Source of the DNA: Apostichopus japonicus
Lineage: Eukaryota > Echinodermata > Holothuroidea > Aspidochirotida > Stichopodidae
NCBI RefSeq assembly: GCF_037975245.1
Contig: NC_092570.1
Location: forward strand, 9,821,501 to 9,881,500
Reading direction: 5' to 3'
Length of the DNA: 60,000 nucleotides
The position numbers and the translations under genes are program-made. Numbering within the stretch: position 1 is the stretch's first letter; every line of letters starts with the position of its first letter. Under the pieces are notes generated by a model. The model had not been told where the DNA came from, did not search any database, and saw only the letters and a program-made list of their open reading frames with translations. Of this stretch, positions 26,301-36,850 are shown piece after piece.

Positions 26301-28324
26301 ATGTCAAAGGTTAGCTGGACATTGTCAACTGGTCAGCTAGACCTTGCACAAATAATAGTTTACAAGACTGAGAAGTAAATTGCTGTAGCAACCATAGGTA
26401 TTGAAAACTTGGTCTAACTTTTTTTAATCTTCCTTACACATGTGCATTCTTCACTAAACAAAAGAACATGGCATTGTCACAAGATGGGCTCCTGGAATGC
26501 TTGCAGAGCGTGCCAAAGTTAACAATTCCTCTACTAAGTTCGAAAGGCAAAAACAAATGGAAAGTCCAAGAAAACATGGCAAAGGCAATATTCACTATAT
26601 ATACAGGATGACAGAAAACTGGTTAGTGATTAATCTTTGATTAATCTCAGGAGTCTGAGCAAAGAAGCTCCTTTCTTGGTTAGACAATCTGCTACTTGCG
26701 CTTTAGCCTCACTCCAGTAGACTGCAGAAATATGTCCCCAAAGCATAGGTTCTATGATTCCATTTATTTTGATCTTTTATGATTTGTGGAATACAGGGTA
26801 TCAAAAGGGAGTGATTGTCAGTACTGCAGGTAAGAGGTAAGATGTTGGGATGCTAAACCTAAGAATATACCTGTGTCAACAGCATCTACCATTGCTAAGG
26901 TACAACTCTTTTTGTCCGGGTCCGTCACTAATTTCCAATTATTCATTTAATATTTTTCCATGTCTCATAGCTTGTTTGTTCGGTCAAATGTGGTGTAACT
27001 TTGTAGCTTTGAGCCATTGTCCTTGTTTTTGGAAACCTCGCTCTGCTACCCTGAAAATCTTCCTTAACACAAGATGGCTCCTAACTTCATGGAATGTCGT
27101 GTGCCAAAATAATGGTTAACAGGTATGGGGACTGGGACTGTCTAAATGTTCTGTAAACTTGCACGAGATCATTCAACTTAACTGTATCTTCAAATTGATA
27201 TTGTTTACACAAACAGGGCTTAAGAGCTTTGCAAATGTAAAGTACTGTAGGTGCAAGAATAGAATGAGATACCGAAGTTAAGAAAAGACAAACCAATAAA
27301 ACTTCTAGAGTTGATACTGTAGATACTGTACTTAAACTTGAGTTTCAAAATATTCATGCTAAACCACTTGATTACCTGGTCCACATTTCTGTAATTTACT
27401 TTATGCATTCTTCGATAGCAAATGCAATTTGCGCACTTCAACTGCAGGCCTAGAATTTCAGTTTTAGCCACTTGCTTAAAAATACAAATACTATAAAAAA
27501 TCTACTGGCTAAACTCTGACTGAATTATACTGTAGCACACATATCAGTTACTGTAGAGCAGGCGTGTATTATGAGTACAAGAGCATGAGTATAAGAGCAT
27601 GAGTACAAGAGCATGAGTACAACAGCATGAGTACAACAGCATAAGTACAACAGCATGAGTACAAGTAGAATTACCTTTGGTATGAGTAAGAGTACTGTAC
27701 AAGGCTCTAAGCACACGTACCATTACATAACTTTGAGCTACAGTAGTCCCTATACTATGTTCAAAATGCCCAGAGTACAAGACACTATATCAATTTCAGG
27801 TGATTCTGAGAGGGTCGACGTGGAGGTTGATTTGGCATGGATTGACCCATATGTCTGCTGTACCGGCTGATGGGAGCAGTGGCAGCCCACACTAATATTT
27901 GTTAATAATAAGAAGTAATACAGGCTTCATGGAAACAAATGGCATTTAGCCAGTAAACAGCATGAATTTTGAGTCCTGACTTGGCAAACACTTCTGTGGT
28001 GGTCGTCAAGACGATTGACATTCCAAATTCATAATGTACATAATGCACAGTATGTCTATCTTCGATGCACATTGCTGTGCAGTAAATCCCTATACATGTT
28101 AGTTCATCATACCCCCTGCAGTCCTCCATTGAAGATATGCACTTTAAAGTACCTCTCATTCATGTACTGTGCAGTGCATTATAAGTGCAACATACATGTA
28201 CAAAATGCACTTTAGAAGCAAATGGTATGTGAACTTTTAGAGGAATATATTGCAAGTACAATTTACTCATGTTGTAAAATTGAAATGAAAGTACATATAC
28301 AAAGGAACTTACAAAATGACCTAC
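20360..28324 (-). other. 8-kb carrier intron rich in TACTGTAC palindromes
   Basis: The longest complete intron of the carrier gene. No exon or RNA gene was recognised. TACTGTA, GTACTGTAC and TACAGTA words recur densely, for example near 20,964, 21,075, 22,427, 23,550, 25,441-25,460 and 25,845-25,858. It also holds a short TA microsatellite near 23,320-23,342, three spaced copies of TTACAGTAGTGT(AGTGT)GCTGGCATC at about 23,413-23,530, and the 14-bp array at 27,571. Confidence 0.7.
27571..27665. repeat. 14-bp minisatellite, about 6.7 copies
   Basis: The unit ATGAGTACAAGAGC repeats every 14 bp from 27,571. Later copies change to ATGAGTACAACAGC, and one reads ATAAGTACAACAGC. A related, less regular piece (TATGAGTAAGAGTAC) follows at about 27,680. 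Because 14 is not a multiple of 3, three frames give similar Leu/Cys/Thr-rich spurious peptides on the minus strand. Confidence 0.9.
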
Positions 28325-28472
28325 CCAAAATAGAGAGCACCAAATCCTTCTTCAGTTGCTATAACCCTCATAGCATGTAGCATACCTCTATATTTCACGC
28401 TTTTAAAGTTTGCTTCAAACTGCTGACCTTGAACTTGCAACCTAGTTTTGGTTAGATCCAGAGGAAAAGTCC
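28325..28472 (-). CDS. mitochondrial carrier, first carrier repeat exon
   Basis: Encodes [20 protein letters not shown], then [20 protein letters not shown], then [21 protein letters not shown] is the first Px[DE]xx[KR]xR carrier signature; RGMLHAM and EEGFGALY follow as in other carriers. The minus-strand acceptor is TTTCAG/GGACTT, completing a glycine split as G/GG, and the donor is [27 protein letters not shown] places the gene with UCP5 (SLC25A14) and KMCP1 (SLC25A30) rather than ADP/ATP or phosphate carriers. Confidence 0.96.
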
Positions 28473-30422
28473 CTGAAACATAGAAAGCAAACTTTTGAAA
28501 ATTGTGAGGGAAACAAAACTGAAGTCGATCAAACACATTCAGCTGGCCACATTACCATTGATCATGTTTAAGAAGTTAATATTGAAATCCTATTTTAATA
28601 GCAAACAGTTGTGTCTTTGCCATAGGACATTGAAAACATGTTCTCATTTACAAACTGTTAGGCCTGTATTTCCTGCAATCCAGCCTCACCCTCCAATGAG
28701 AAACAAATGGAACTTTGTATTTAAGTATGATCTCTATCAGCCTACTGTAGTCACATATAATCTGTGAGTTGCACACATGTCACTTGGGATTTTAAAGTTG
28801 CAATACTTCATATGGCTGGAGTGGCCCACTGTGTAGGGTGGAGTGATTTGCACATGTTTATATGGTGCAATGAGTTTATTGCAAAAATCGTGAGTTTCCT
28901 TCATTCTGTACGCAAAACGTGGGTCATGTTTTTTCATTTAAGTCCAAAACTTACAGCAGATCATAGCTCACATAATGGTTTGATTCATCAATATTTGAGC
29001 AGAAAGAAGGGATACAAGAATTGACCAACATTAGGGTTAAGGCTGCCATAGCCTGCCCACCCATCATAAAGTGTTCCCCGCTTTTCTGGCATTCCTATGC
29101 CTAGCGGTCTTTGCACAGAGCACCTGCCCATGTCTATGTGCATGCTGAAAGTGTAGGATATATCTGTATGGTTTAATAATCTCACTGGCTGTATGTAGCT
29201 TAACAATAAATATGTGTGCACAAGTACTACTAACTACTGTACATGTATGTAAAGGCCACAGAAACCACAGATGTCTGACCAAGAGAATTGAGAAGAGGGA
29301 TCATTTGACCGTTATAATTTTAGTTTCTGTGACTTGGCTTGAAATCCAACAAATTGAGTAGATTATAATCATACCAAATTGACCGTTATAATTTTAGTCT
29401 ATTGTAGTCATAATCCAGGGAGAGAAATAAGACATTTGAGTGAGCCTATATAGCTATATCAATTTCAAGATATTCTGCATTATAATTCTTTAACTCTGGA
29501 ATGCTCATTTAAATTCTCAATTGATAATGATGCTAGCTCCTCAGTGGAGGGAGACCTTATGTAACTATCCAACGTGTTACAAATTCTGAAGCTCCATTTA
29601 AAGATGTTGTTTTAACATAAATATGAACAACAAAGCACCAATGGAAGACTATTTTGCATTGACAAATTTGTACTTAAGACATTTCAAACATGTGTGATTC
29701 GAGGCCATGAAATTGTTTTCCCCATTAAGAGTTTCCTTGAGGAGCTGACATCAATTGTGTTAAGACTGTGGTTCCCACAAAGAATAAAGCTATACAGTGA
29801 TATTCCTTTTTAGAATCGCAACCCTGGAACTTGATAATCATCCCTGATGTGATTTTGGTGGACTATAAAGTCCTGTAGTACTCGCAGTAAGTCATGTTTA
29901 TACAGTAGGCACCTCTATCAAAATGTCAAATACGAAAGCAACAGATTTAGGTATCCCATGTAGCAATATGCTATGCAAACAGAGCAAATTGCTACACAAG
30001 TGTAAAGATGTGTTTTGTTTTTTTTCTCCTGGAGCAGATTTTGTACACATACACAGAGATAGTTTACTGTTAGCAAACTGCTTATCCACTAGAGAGCCTG
30101 TGTAAGAGAATGTGTAAAAGTAAGTTCGCCTGGCATTTCGATCCTAGCAGGATCTTCTTCAAAGGCTAAATGACAAGTAAAAGTAACAGAAGGGACAAAA
30201 ACACGCACAGAATACAGTCAGGTTAATGAGAATGGTGAACACAAAGAGATAGATGTAAGGGAATTAGTAGACATGGGATGGAGAGAAGAAAGAAAGAAAC
30301 CAACAGGGGAAGAGGAGAGGTAGGAGGTAAACAGTGGAGGAAGATGGCGGAAGAAACAATAACTAAAAAACCTAAGTACTGTACTGGGAGACATGAACTG
30401 ATATGTGAAGTCTAATCCTCAC
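28473..30422 (-). other. carrier intron with dispersed repeat copy B
   Basis: The intron separates the first two secure coding exons. It holds the inverted dispersed repeat at 30,111-30,288. Nothing else was recognised. Confidence 0.8.
30111..30288 (-). repeat. dispersed repeat, copy B (inverted to 19,718-19,900)
   Basis: On the minus strand this reads like copy A: GGGACATG/TAGTAG landmarks, TCTGTGCGTGTTTTTGTCCC, then TTGAAGAAGATCCTGCTAGG. It carries the perfect short palindrome GATCCTAGCAGGATC, which is decayed by one base in copy A. An A/G-rich stretch (about 30,280-30,350) follows on the plus strand. Confidence 0.85.
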
Positions 30423-30498
30423 CCATCTCGGCAGCTACTGATCCCACACCTCCAAACACAAAAGGGCGCCAGTCCAATGAAAATGACTTTGCTGATTT
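30423..30498 (-). CDS. mitochondrial carrier, N-terminal exon (helix 1)
   Basis: Gene-level note. The SLC25A14/SLC25A30-type carrier is an inner mitochondrial membrane protein with three repeats of about 100 residues and six helices; human UCP5/KMCP1 relatives are anion transporters, and the substrate here is not deducible. This exon encodes KSAKSFSLDWRPFVFGGVGS followed by VAAEM, helix 1, comparable with NWKPFVYGGLAS in human KMCP1. The donor is GATGG/GTGAGG. I place the start at the acceptor GATGTCCCCCAG/AAATCA (phase 0). The frame stays open upstream to about 30,645 without an ATG, so a longer exon using CTTCAAAG/TG is an alternative. Six confirmed exons plus exon 1 give about 270 residues; a final exon of about 40 is expected in the family. 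Confidence 0.85.
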
Positions 30499-32311
30499 CT
30501 GGGGGACATCTTTACACTGTTGAGCTTTGACTGGAGCTTTGACTGGAGCTTCAACTTTGACCTTTGATGTAACATTTTGGACCACATCATTGGCACCCAA
30601 GGTGCGGTTAGATTCAACTATGGCACCCACTTTGAAGAATGTTTTGTGGGTCTTGCTTTAAATCCTTTTGATATGCCTTCAGTTCTAAGCAAACTACACT
30701 TTGTGGTGTTTGCTCTCAAGTCTTCTCTACTAGATGTTGAAAGTATTCCAAGAGATGTTTTTAATAAAACAAGGTTACATTTTTGTATCATACACAAACA
30801 TTTGTACGATGGAATCGACCAACTCGATGGTCTCGCCCAATTGAGGTTAGCATAAAGTCTCCAAATGGCTTGAGATTCAACGAATTGAGCAGATTTTAAT
30901 TCATAATACATGTGAACTCCTTCTCTGCTGATAATTCAATATGAAGGGTATCCAATGTTTGTCTGTATAAAGAAAAAAAGATGTTCAGGGTAAATGGTTT
31001 TCTTCAAAATTATAAATGTTTTCAAGTTTTAAAGTTCAGTGTTATGACACACTGTCCTTGCATACAGTATATCTGCTAGGTGATGTAGGAGATCAAATAT
31101 CAATTAACTGGACATAGGCCTACTGTAGGCCTAGATAGAAGTTCACAATTTGAGCCACCTTGGGGAAAAATAATGTACTTAAAATACCTACTGGGTTAAA
31201 TCAAGGTCTCACTGGCATTTTCTTGAATTACAGAATGCACCAGTTACTGTAACATGGCTTTGGGGAGCGGCCTGCAGTAATAATATTTGCTGATCATAAG
31301 CAATGGTACAGGGATAATGTAAGGAGCATAAACCACATGTGGCAATATTTTTGAGTGATGATTGTTATTTTTTGTATCAAGTGTTTTTCTTCTTATTGTC
31401 TAGTGACAGTAAAATGTTTACTTCTATTGGCAACGCCAAATCCACTGGCATTAAGCCAGTGATTAGTTACTGAATTAACCATATGTTAATGCAGTACATT
31501 CACACAAGTTTTACAAATATCAGAATTTAATTGGAATAAATCATAAGCTAGGACCATACTACAAAATTGAGACAAAGGAAGGATAGCAACATTAGGTGCC
31601 ATTCATGACTGATTTTCACACATGGTGTCATGTCATTCACGCTATACTGTACATTCATGACGTTCATTTGCAGTACTTGCAGCTTTCTTGTGGGCCTCAC
31701 TTATGTTCTACAGTAACCTTTAGAAGTTTTCATCCTCTAAAATAAAAATTTCATCATAGTTTCGTTCATATCCTATGCATAGAATGGTGCTACTTTAGTT
31801 TGGAAGAGAAAAATGATCAGGGGAATCAGTTAGGGCCTACCCTGTGAAAATTTTTATAAAACCTCAAATCCTATTGCAATTCTTTGAAGTACCAATCAGT
31901 GAGTGAGTTAACCTTGGCTGGTAACAGTTAGTCTTCCTTAAAAATGTAAGGATTCCAGAAGGCTGACTTAAGCTTACTCTAGTCTGGTCTAGTTAGGCCT
32001 AACCAACTAGCATGTCCTAGCCTTTGTAGGCCTACATGTTACTCAATGTAGCCCAGGCCTAGTAGTAGGTCCTTCATTAAAAAAAAAAGAATCATTAACC
32101 TTCAACTGTAACTTAGATGTAAAACCTGCCGGAACGATACAAATACTTAGATCGATGTTGATAACTTGTTGCTTAACAATAACACGGTACCTGTATTCAA
32201 TCAAACTCTCGTACTCGCTGTTGCAGCTGGCTTAGACTGGCTTTGACTTGCGCAAAGTAACCTCAACCTGTGACTGAAAGTACGAGTGGAAATGGAATAT
32301 GTGCACGATAC
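30499..32311 (-). other. probable first intron of the carrier gene
   Basis: No exon was recognised. Part of 30,499-30,645 could be coding if the longer form of the next exon is used. AT-rich, with a GGCCTA-repeated patch near 31,120 and 31,990-32,060. Confidence 0.5.
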
Positions 32312-32377
32312 CTGTTTGAAGGTAGCAGCCATTAAAGAGCAGTCAAAAATAGCAGCCACTAACAGCAGCGTGTACAT
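32312..32377 (-). CDS. probable first coding exon of the carrier
   Basis: On the minus strand an ATG at 32,377 opens MYTLLLVAAIFDCSLMAATFKQ in two pieces (MYTLLLVAAIFDCSL, MAATFKQ); a second in-frame ATG lies at 32,332. The exon ends CAAACAG/GTATCG, a good phase-0 donor, which joins in frame to the phase-0 acceptor at 30,498, giving MAATFKQ-KSAKSF-SLDWRPFV. A short polar start suits KMCP1; a hydrophobic extension suits UCP5. The frame is also open further upstream (MAAGDPLSRH...), so the start is undecided. The region is less AT-rich than its surroundings and has a TATA-like box about 100 bp upstream. No transcript evidence is available. Confidence 0.45.
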
Positions 32378-32472
32378 CGAAGTTACGCGCGGTTGGCCAC
32401 TGATGTTTAGACACTGTGACAAGCAGCGGGGTACGCTGTGGCGGGAAAGTGGATCCCCAGCAGCCACTGCAG

Positions 32473-32488
32473 ACTATATATATATAGT
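32473..32488 (-). promoter_or_regulatory. TATA-like box upstream of carrier exon 1
   Basis: ACTATATATATATAGT is a self-complementary TATA run lying 96 bp before the ATG at 32,377, with a CAATATTG sequence just upstream on the minus strand. The position fits a TATA box giving a transcription start near 32,440-32,450. It could equally be a TA microsatellite without function. Confidence 0.35.
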
Positions 32489-32526
32489 AGCAGACAATAT
32501 TGAACAAGACGGTTCCTTTTTCTTAC

Positions 32527-32659
32527 CTGTTTCAAAGATATAATAATTCACGCTACGCATACTGTAAAATGCCAGATATGGCACCATAAGAGAGATGAGA
32601 TGTTGTTCTGTCATGTGATATAAGTCTACAATCGAATGGTGCATGATTTCTGCATCCAT
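32527..32659 (-). CDS. possible alternative first exon, unassigned
   Basis: An ATG in good context (GACTATGG) opens 44 codons (MDAEIMHHSIVDLYHMTEQH...) ending ACAG/GTAAGA, a near-perfect donor, in phase 1. It is phase-compatible with the longer form of the 30,423 exon. I do not recognise the peptide. It may be an alternative start of the carrier gene, an exon of another gene, or chance. Confidence 0.2.
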
Positions 32660-32945
32660 AGTCAACTTAAACTTGTGATCCTACGAAACTTGTGGAGAAA
32701 CGCGTAAATTGCGTCAATTTTTTTACCAAATTTGATTTTCCCCAAAAGTATATAGGTCTATACTCAAGTTACGAGAATATACAACAGTCAAGAGAGGAAC
32801 AATGGCGAAGTTAAGTTATTCCTCTTACACGTGGTAAAAAAAAACAGAGAGTATGCACTTTGATTTATTGAATATCGATGTCTACAAACCTTTGGATCCT
32901 AGCGGGAAGGGGATCCAAATCGAGAATAGAATAAGCTTGAAACGT

Positions 32946-33390
32946 GCGGTAATGTGTTATGATCTAAACATTTTTTTAATTGATTAATTTGAGTTATTTA
33001 ACTAGATGAGAGGTCCCGTTAGCTCATTTAAGTAGAAGTGTTTCTCTTTCACTGTGGTATCGGTATAAAAGCCGATTTCTTTCAAAAAAATGACCTTAAC
33101 ATTTTTAATCCAATACCGTGACCTATGTAATAACGGGCGGTATATACGTAATGTGTTATTATCTAAGATGATTATATTTTTCAAATCGATTAATTTAAGT
33201 TATCGAACTAGATGAGAGGTCCGGTCAGTACCACATTAAAGTAGAAAGGTTCCTCTCTCACGTGCTATATCTCTACTATCAGTAACAAAACCGATTTCTT
33301 GACCAAAGTTGTGACCTTAAAGTTTTTAACCCGATACTGACCTATGTAAAACTGGCGGTATGTTATGATTTCATGTAGTTCGATAACTAA
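32946..33390. repeat. tandem duplication, about 205-bp units
   Basis: Units starting near 32,946 and 33,150 share AATGTGTTAT.ATCTAA, TAATTT.AGTTAT, AACTAGATGAGAGGTCC, TTTCTC.CAC, AACCGATTTCTT-like and TGACCTTAA...TTTTTAA sequences in the same order. A third, truncated unit begins near 33,359 (GTATGTTATGATTTCATGTA). Identity is moderate, so the duplication is old. No coding. Confidence 0.7.
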
Positions 33391-34230
33391 AATTAATCGA
33401 TTGAGCCAAAAAATACCCTTTTTCATTATTTATGCACTAATTGAACAACACACGCGACCACAGTGTCAGTATTGTGTGTCATGTCTTACTGTCCTTTTTC
33501 TCTTCATGGTTGCTGTTAGTGTCTGCTCTTATTGGCTGCTACCTTCAATCAGGTTTGCCCACAATGCGTGCCTTGATGCAGATTTGATGCGACCGGAATC
33601 TCGATTGTTTGAACGGCCGTTTTAGGAAAACCTTCCACAGCGGTAGGATAGTGCATAGGAAAAGGTTGTCTATTGCAAGGTTAATTTCCCGATCCAATTT
33701 TCCTGTAAATCAAATATATGCAGGTCTATGCTTAACGATACCTTGTGAATTCCATTGATGGAATACTGTGCAGAGTAAACTCATTTGAAAAATACTTAAT
33801 TCCATTAATTTGCCATATAGCTTTTTTTCAGCCAGAATGGTCACTTTTTCGTTTGTAAACAGTGGCCTTGTTTTGATTTTCCATCATGCACGTGGTGTTG
33901 CGTGTGTATTACCCGACACATCGTCTTAACTACATGTATTTGGTATACCAGCGCAACCCTCCAGCAGTCGCTACAGTACAATGATTTTTAATTATTTAAG
34001 CCATTTATTATTTATCTAACTTTTGACAGAAGGGTAAAAATCGGTTAGCAAGAGTGCTTTTTAATGAATTAAGGATGGGAAAGGATAGAATAGACGGTAA
34101 AGTGAATGACAGACGTCCAAAGCATGAACAAAGAGTTTGAAATATTCGAAGTTCAGAAAGATCTTATTTACAATTAGTACAAAACATAATGTTGTATGTT
34201 AGAAGTGTTCAAAGATGTGTTATTTCAAGT
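33391..34230. other. intergenic sequence, nothing recognised
   Basis: Short open frames only, without family resemblance. The GC content around 33,440-33,660 is a little higher than in the flanks. No splice-consistent exon was seen. Confidence 0.4.
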
Positions 34231-34234
34231 TACA

Positions 34235-34429
34235 CTAGACGATAATCCGTTCCATTCGTTGGCAGCTAGCCTGATCTGAAAATCGTTTCCTGTGGTATTT
34301 AGTTCGACGAGCTGGTAATTGCTTTTGGTCATTGATCTTAATAGGAGTAGGCATGGGTATACCTCTACCAAAATTGACAACTTCTTTCATGTAACTAGGA
34401 GCGAGTTCGTTTATTGATTTGAAGACCAT
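34235..34429 (-). pseudogene. LINE ORF2 C-terminal fragment
   Basis: The minus-strand frame reads VFKSINELAPSYMKEVV, then LPARRTKYHRKRFSD, then after a frame break ANEWNGLSSSV. This is the conserved tail of many non-LTR retrotransposon pol proteins (K..N.LAPSY(L/M)..L, then RT..Y..R(A/S)FS..A.NEWN.LP..(I/V)). A frameshift near 34,255 and the loss of all upstream domains make it a dead fragment. Confidence 0.7.
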
Positions 34430-34485
34430 AGTCCTAGGTCAATACTATATACAATAAGATTAGTCGTTCGGGGATTCTCTGCAGA

Positions 34486-34537
34486 GACCTTCAAAGAATT
34501 ATCCGTCTACATGTAAACGGATAATTATTTGAAGGTC
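34486..34537. repeat. 21-bp-arm hairpin
   Basis: GACCTTCAAAGAATTATCCG (T) at 34,486-34,506 and the inverted copy at 34,517-34,537 pair over 21 positions with one mismatch, around a 10-nt loop. Both DNA strands can fold. The arm length is short for a canonical microRNA precursor; a foldback transposon remnant is as likely. Confidence 0.7.
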
Positions 34538-35118
34538 ACTGTTTCTACACGTGCCTCATATGACATTGCGATAGTCAAAGATTGGCAAAATGTATCCATC
34601 GTAAAGCATGATTCGGGTTTCCATGTCAATAAAGGGTTTGATACGTATTAGTAATGACAGCCTTTGGCTTACGGCCTCCTTATACATAGGCTATATGATA
34701 CCTGTGCTTGCCATGTTAGGTTGCAGCCGATTCTTACCTCTATAGAATAACTTTTCAAATTGTACATATATGAAGAGCCGTGAGGCTTCTTCAATCTTTA
34801 CATGAAGGGTACCAATATTCGAAAGTGTTGCTAGCCGCTGTTTAGCATATTAACAACGTTCTTCGTTTTCGTACTCGGTTTTCTTGTGACAAAAGAGAAG
34901 AAATTGTTTGGTCGTTTTGTTTATTTATCAGCTACTGTCACATATGAAAGAACAAATTATGGCATTATAATATATAAAAGACGAAATGATAGAAGAGATA
35001 AGAGACATAAAAGACAAAAGTAATATAATACAAACCAGATTACCAAAGATAGCCCGAAAAAAAACTTGCCGTTAAGTACTGACACCTAGCCACTTTTGCC
35101 AACTTAAGAAGGGGCAGC

Positions 35119-35995
35119 CTATAAGGCTAATTTCATATATCTTACTGATCGTAGTATTCCAATAACCGGGTTTGTTAGCAAGATATTTCGTAACAGATAT
35201 TTCGAAACTGGAAGTATCCCAATAATCTGCTTAATGTAGTTGAGCAGAGCATTCAATTGTTCGCTGGCAGGGGAAATATATTTCCGATCCGCATCCCCTA
35301 AAATTCTGGGGAACAAGACAATTGCATGGGCTATACCCTTGTTACTGTATCTGTGAACGTCACTCACTCAATCTGGTAAACATTTAAATTCAGATACTCG
35401 GGACTAGTATAGTGTTATAGAAAGTTTTGAAAACGAAACTAAGGTACCGTTAGTTTAATTGTTTCAACCTGTTATAAATCGATAAAAATCCTACTCTGCC
35501 CAGTTCTCCCTGCATGCCCAAATGTGGTTACGAAGACCCATATCTAAAATGAACCTTAACAATCTTGTTTTGCATAATCTGGAGTTTCTTTTGATGTTGC
35601 GGAGTACTACCACGCGGAGTGTGAATTATCAAAATAACACTGTATAAGAGCTGCACATAATATATCTTGCATGCGAGTGGATCTGTTCAGAGAGTTGGAT
35701 TGTCTATATAAATATTTTAATCTGGCACCTGCTTTCTTTAGGATATCACAGGCAATGAAATCGCCTGTAAGAGACTCACCCAGGACTCCTGGGTGAGTCT
35801 CTTAGCCAGGACTGTTCCCAAGTACTTGACGGAATTAGTTGACTCAAAGCTTTTCCATTACAGAAGAATGAGAGGGAGTGGCCGCATGGCTTAATACCCA
35901 AAGAAGATAGACTCAGTCTTTCCCAGGTAGAAGAGAGAGTTTGTTGACAACCAACTATGCACTTTCTGCAAGACTCAAACTCTTTACTCAACCTG
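35119..35995 (-). pseudogene. LINE reverse transcriptase remnant
   Basis: On the minus strand, pieces in alternating frames follow the order of a non-LTR reverse transcriptase downstream of the YADD box: SKEFESCRK, TLSSTWERLSL-like (degenerate LSLHLGKTES), NGKA, ESTNSVKYLGTVLAKRLTQE, ILKKAGARLKYLYRQSNSL, LCAALIQCYFD, then QNKIV, ELGRVGFLSI, HRYSNKG and a terminal LNALLNYIKQI. Several frameshifts and stops break it. The 5' part, including the catalytic motif, is absent. A 33-bp perfect palindrome at 35,770-35,802 interrupts it. Confidence 0.8.
35770..35802. repeat. 33-bp perfect palindrome
   Basis: AGAGACTCACCCAGGA and its exact reverse complement flank one central C (16-nt arms). It sits in the reverse transcriptase remnant at the point equivalent to the segment after KYLGTVL, so it looks like a local inverted duplication made after the element inserted. 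Confidence 0.9.
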
Positions 35996-36224
35996 CTTAA
36001 TTAATTTCATAATTCTACATTTCATATTGAGAGCTGTTGGAATATTCTGTCCACAAAACCTTCCCATTCCTCAAGATCAGCCAGGTCAATTAGGAAAGGA
36101 TGGGGTCCAAAAATGGGACCACGTGATACTATTATATAATATACAAAGAGAGGTCCATACAGTTGTCAATTGTCCACCCCACCCGGGGGCGTATTCAGGA
36201 TTTTCTTACCCGGGGGCGCGAATT

Positions 36225-36290
36225 ACTATCTAAGCGGAGCGCCACCATCGGTTGGCGCGCAGCGTACAAGAAAATTTCTGGTTTTGACAC
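36225..36290 (+). repeat. CTATCTAAGCGGAGCG motif, instance 1
   Basis: ACTATCTAAGCGGAGCGCCA is followed by CCATCGGTTGGCGCG and AGCGTACAAGAAAATTT. The same block occurs at 36,765, 43,686, 44,260 and 46,978, always followed within about 40 bp by an AGAT..CCGGAAA-type sequence where complete. Each long copy of the element holds two instances. Confidence 0.85.
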
Positions 36291-36764
36291 CCCCAGATCA
36301 CCGGAAATGGCACATCTCGGGCTTGAAAATGACCAATTAGATGTTCACTATTGCCTGAGTAACCAAGTATTTTCCCAATATTTTTTTTCTCCATCCGTAA
36401 CCTTTTTGAAGATTGTCACCAGTCACACATCTTGTTCGACCTTATCGCATCTCTTGTGGATCATTGCTTTTGTAGGTGATTCTACGTCGCGGCCCACAAT
36501 ACCCGTCAGCCCCACTTTCCAAGGTTTAAAGCCCATTATTCGTTCAGAATTTGAAAATTCACACTTCTCGTGAAATAAGTTCCCTTCAAAACATACCCAT
36601 AATGTTGCACAAAATTTCATCTATGGACAGCCAATACAGAAAAACCTCCATGTTTTAGGAATGTTTGTCAGGGAAATTTCGAAAATTCAGACACAGTTAA
36701 CATATTGGTGCATGGGCGCAGATCAGTCTTGGAAAATGGTGGGGACGTGTGTCTGTTCTCTGAT

Positions 36765-36850
36765 GCTATCTAAGCGGAGCGCGACCATGGGTTCGCGCGT
36801 AGCGTACAAGAAATTTTTGGCAAATACTCCTCCCAGATCGCCGGAAACAA
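36765..36850 (+). repeat. CTATCTAAGCGGAGCG motif, instance 2
   Basis: CTATCTAAGCGGAGCGCGAC, then CATGGGTTCGCGCGTAGCG, TACAAGAAATTTTTGGCAAA and CTCCCAGATCGCCGGAAA. It lies about 540 bp after instance 1 in copy 1. Confidence 0.85.

Noticed and set aside
27525-27780. Leu/Cys/Thr-rich minus-strand frames
   Set aside because: Translations of the 14-bp minisatellite in different frames.
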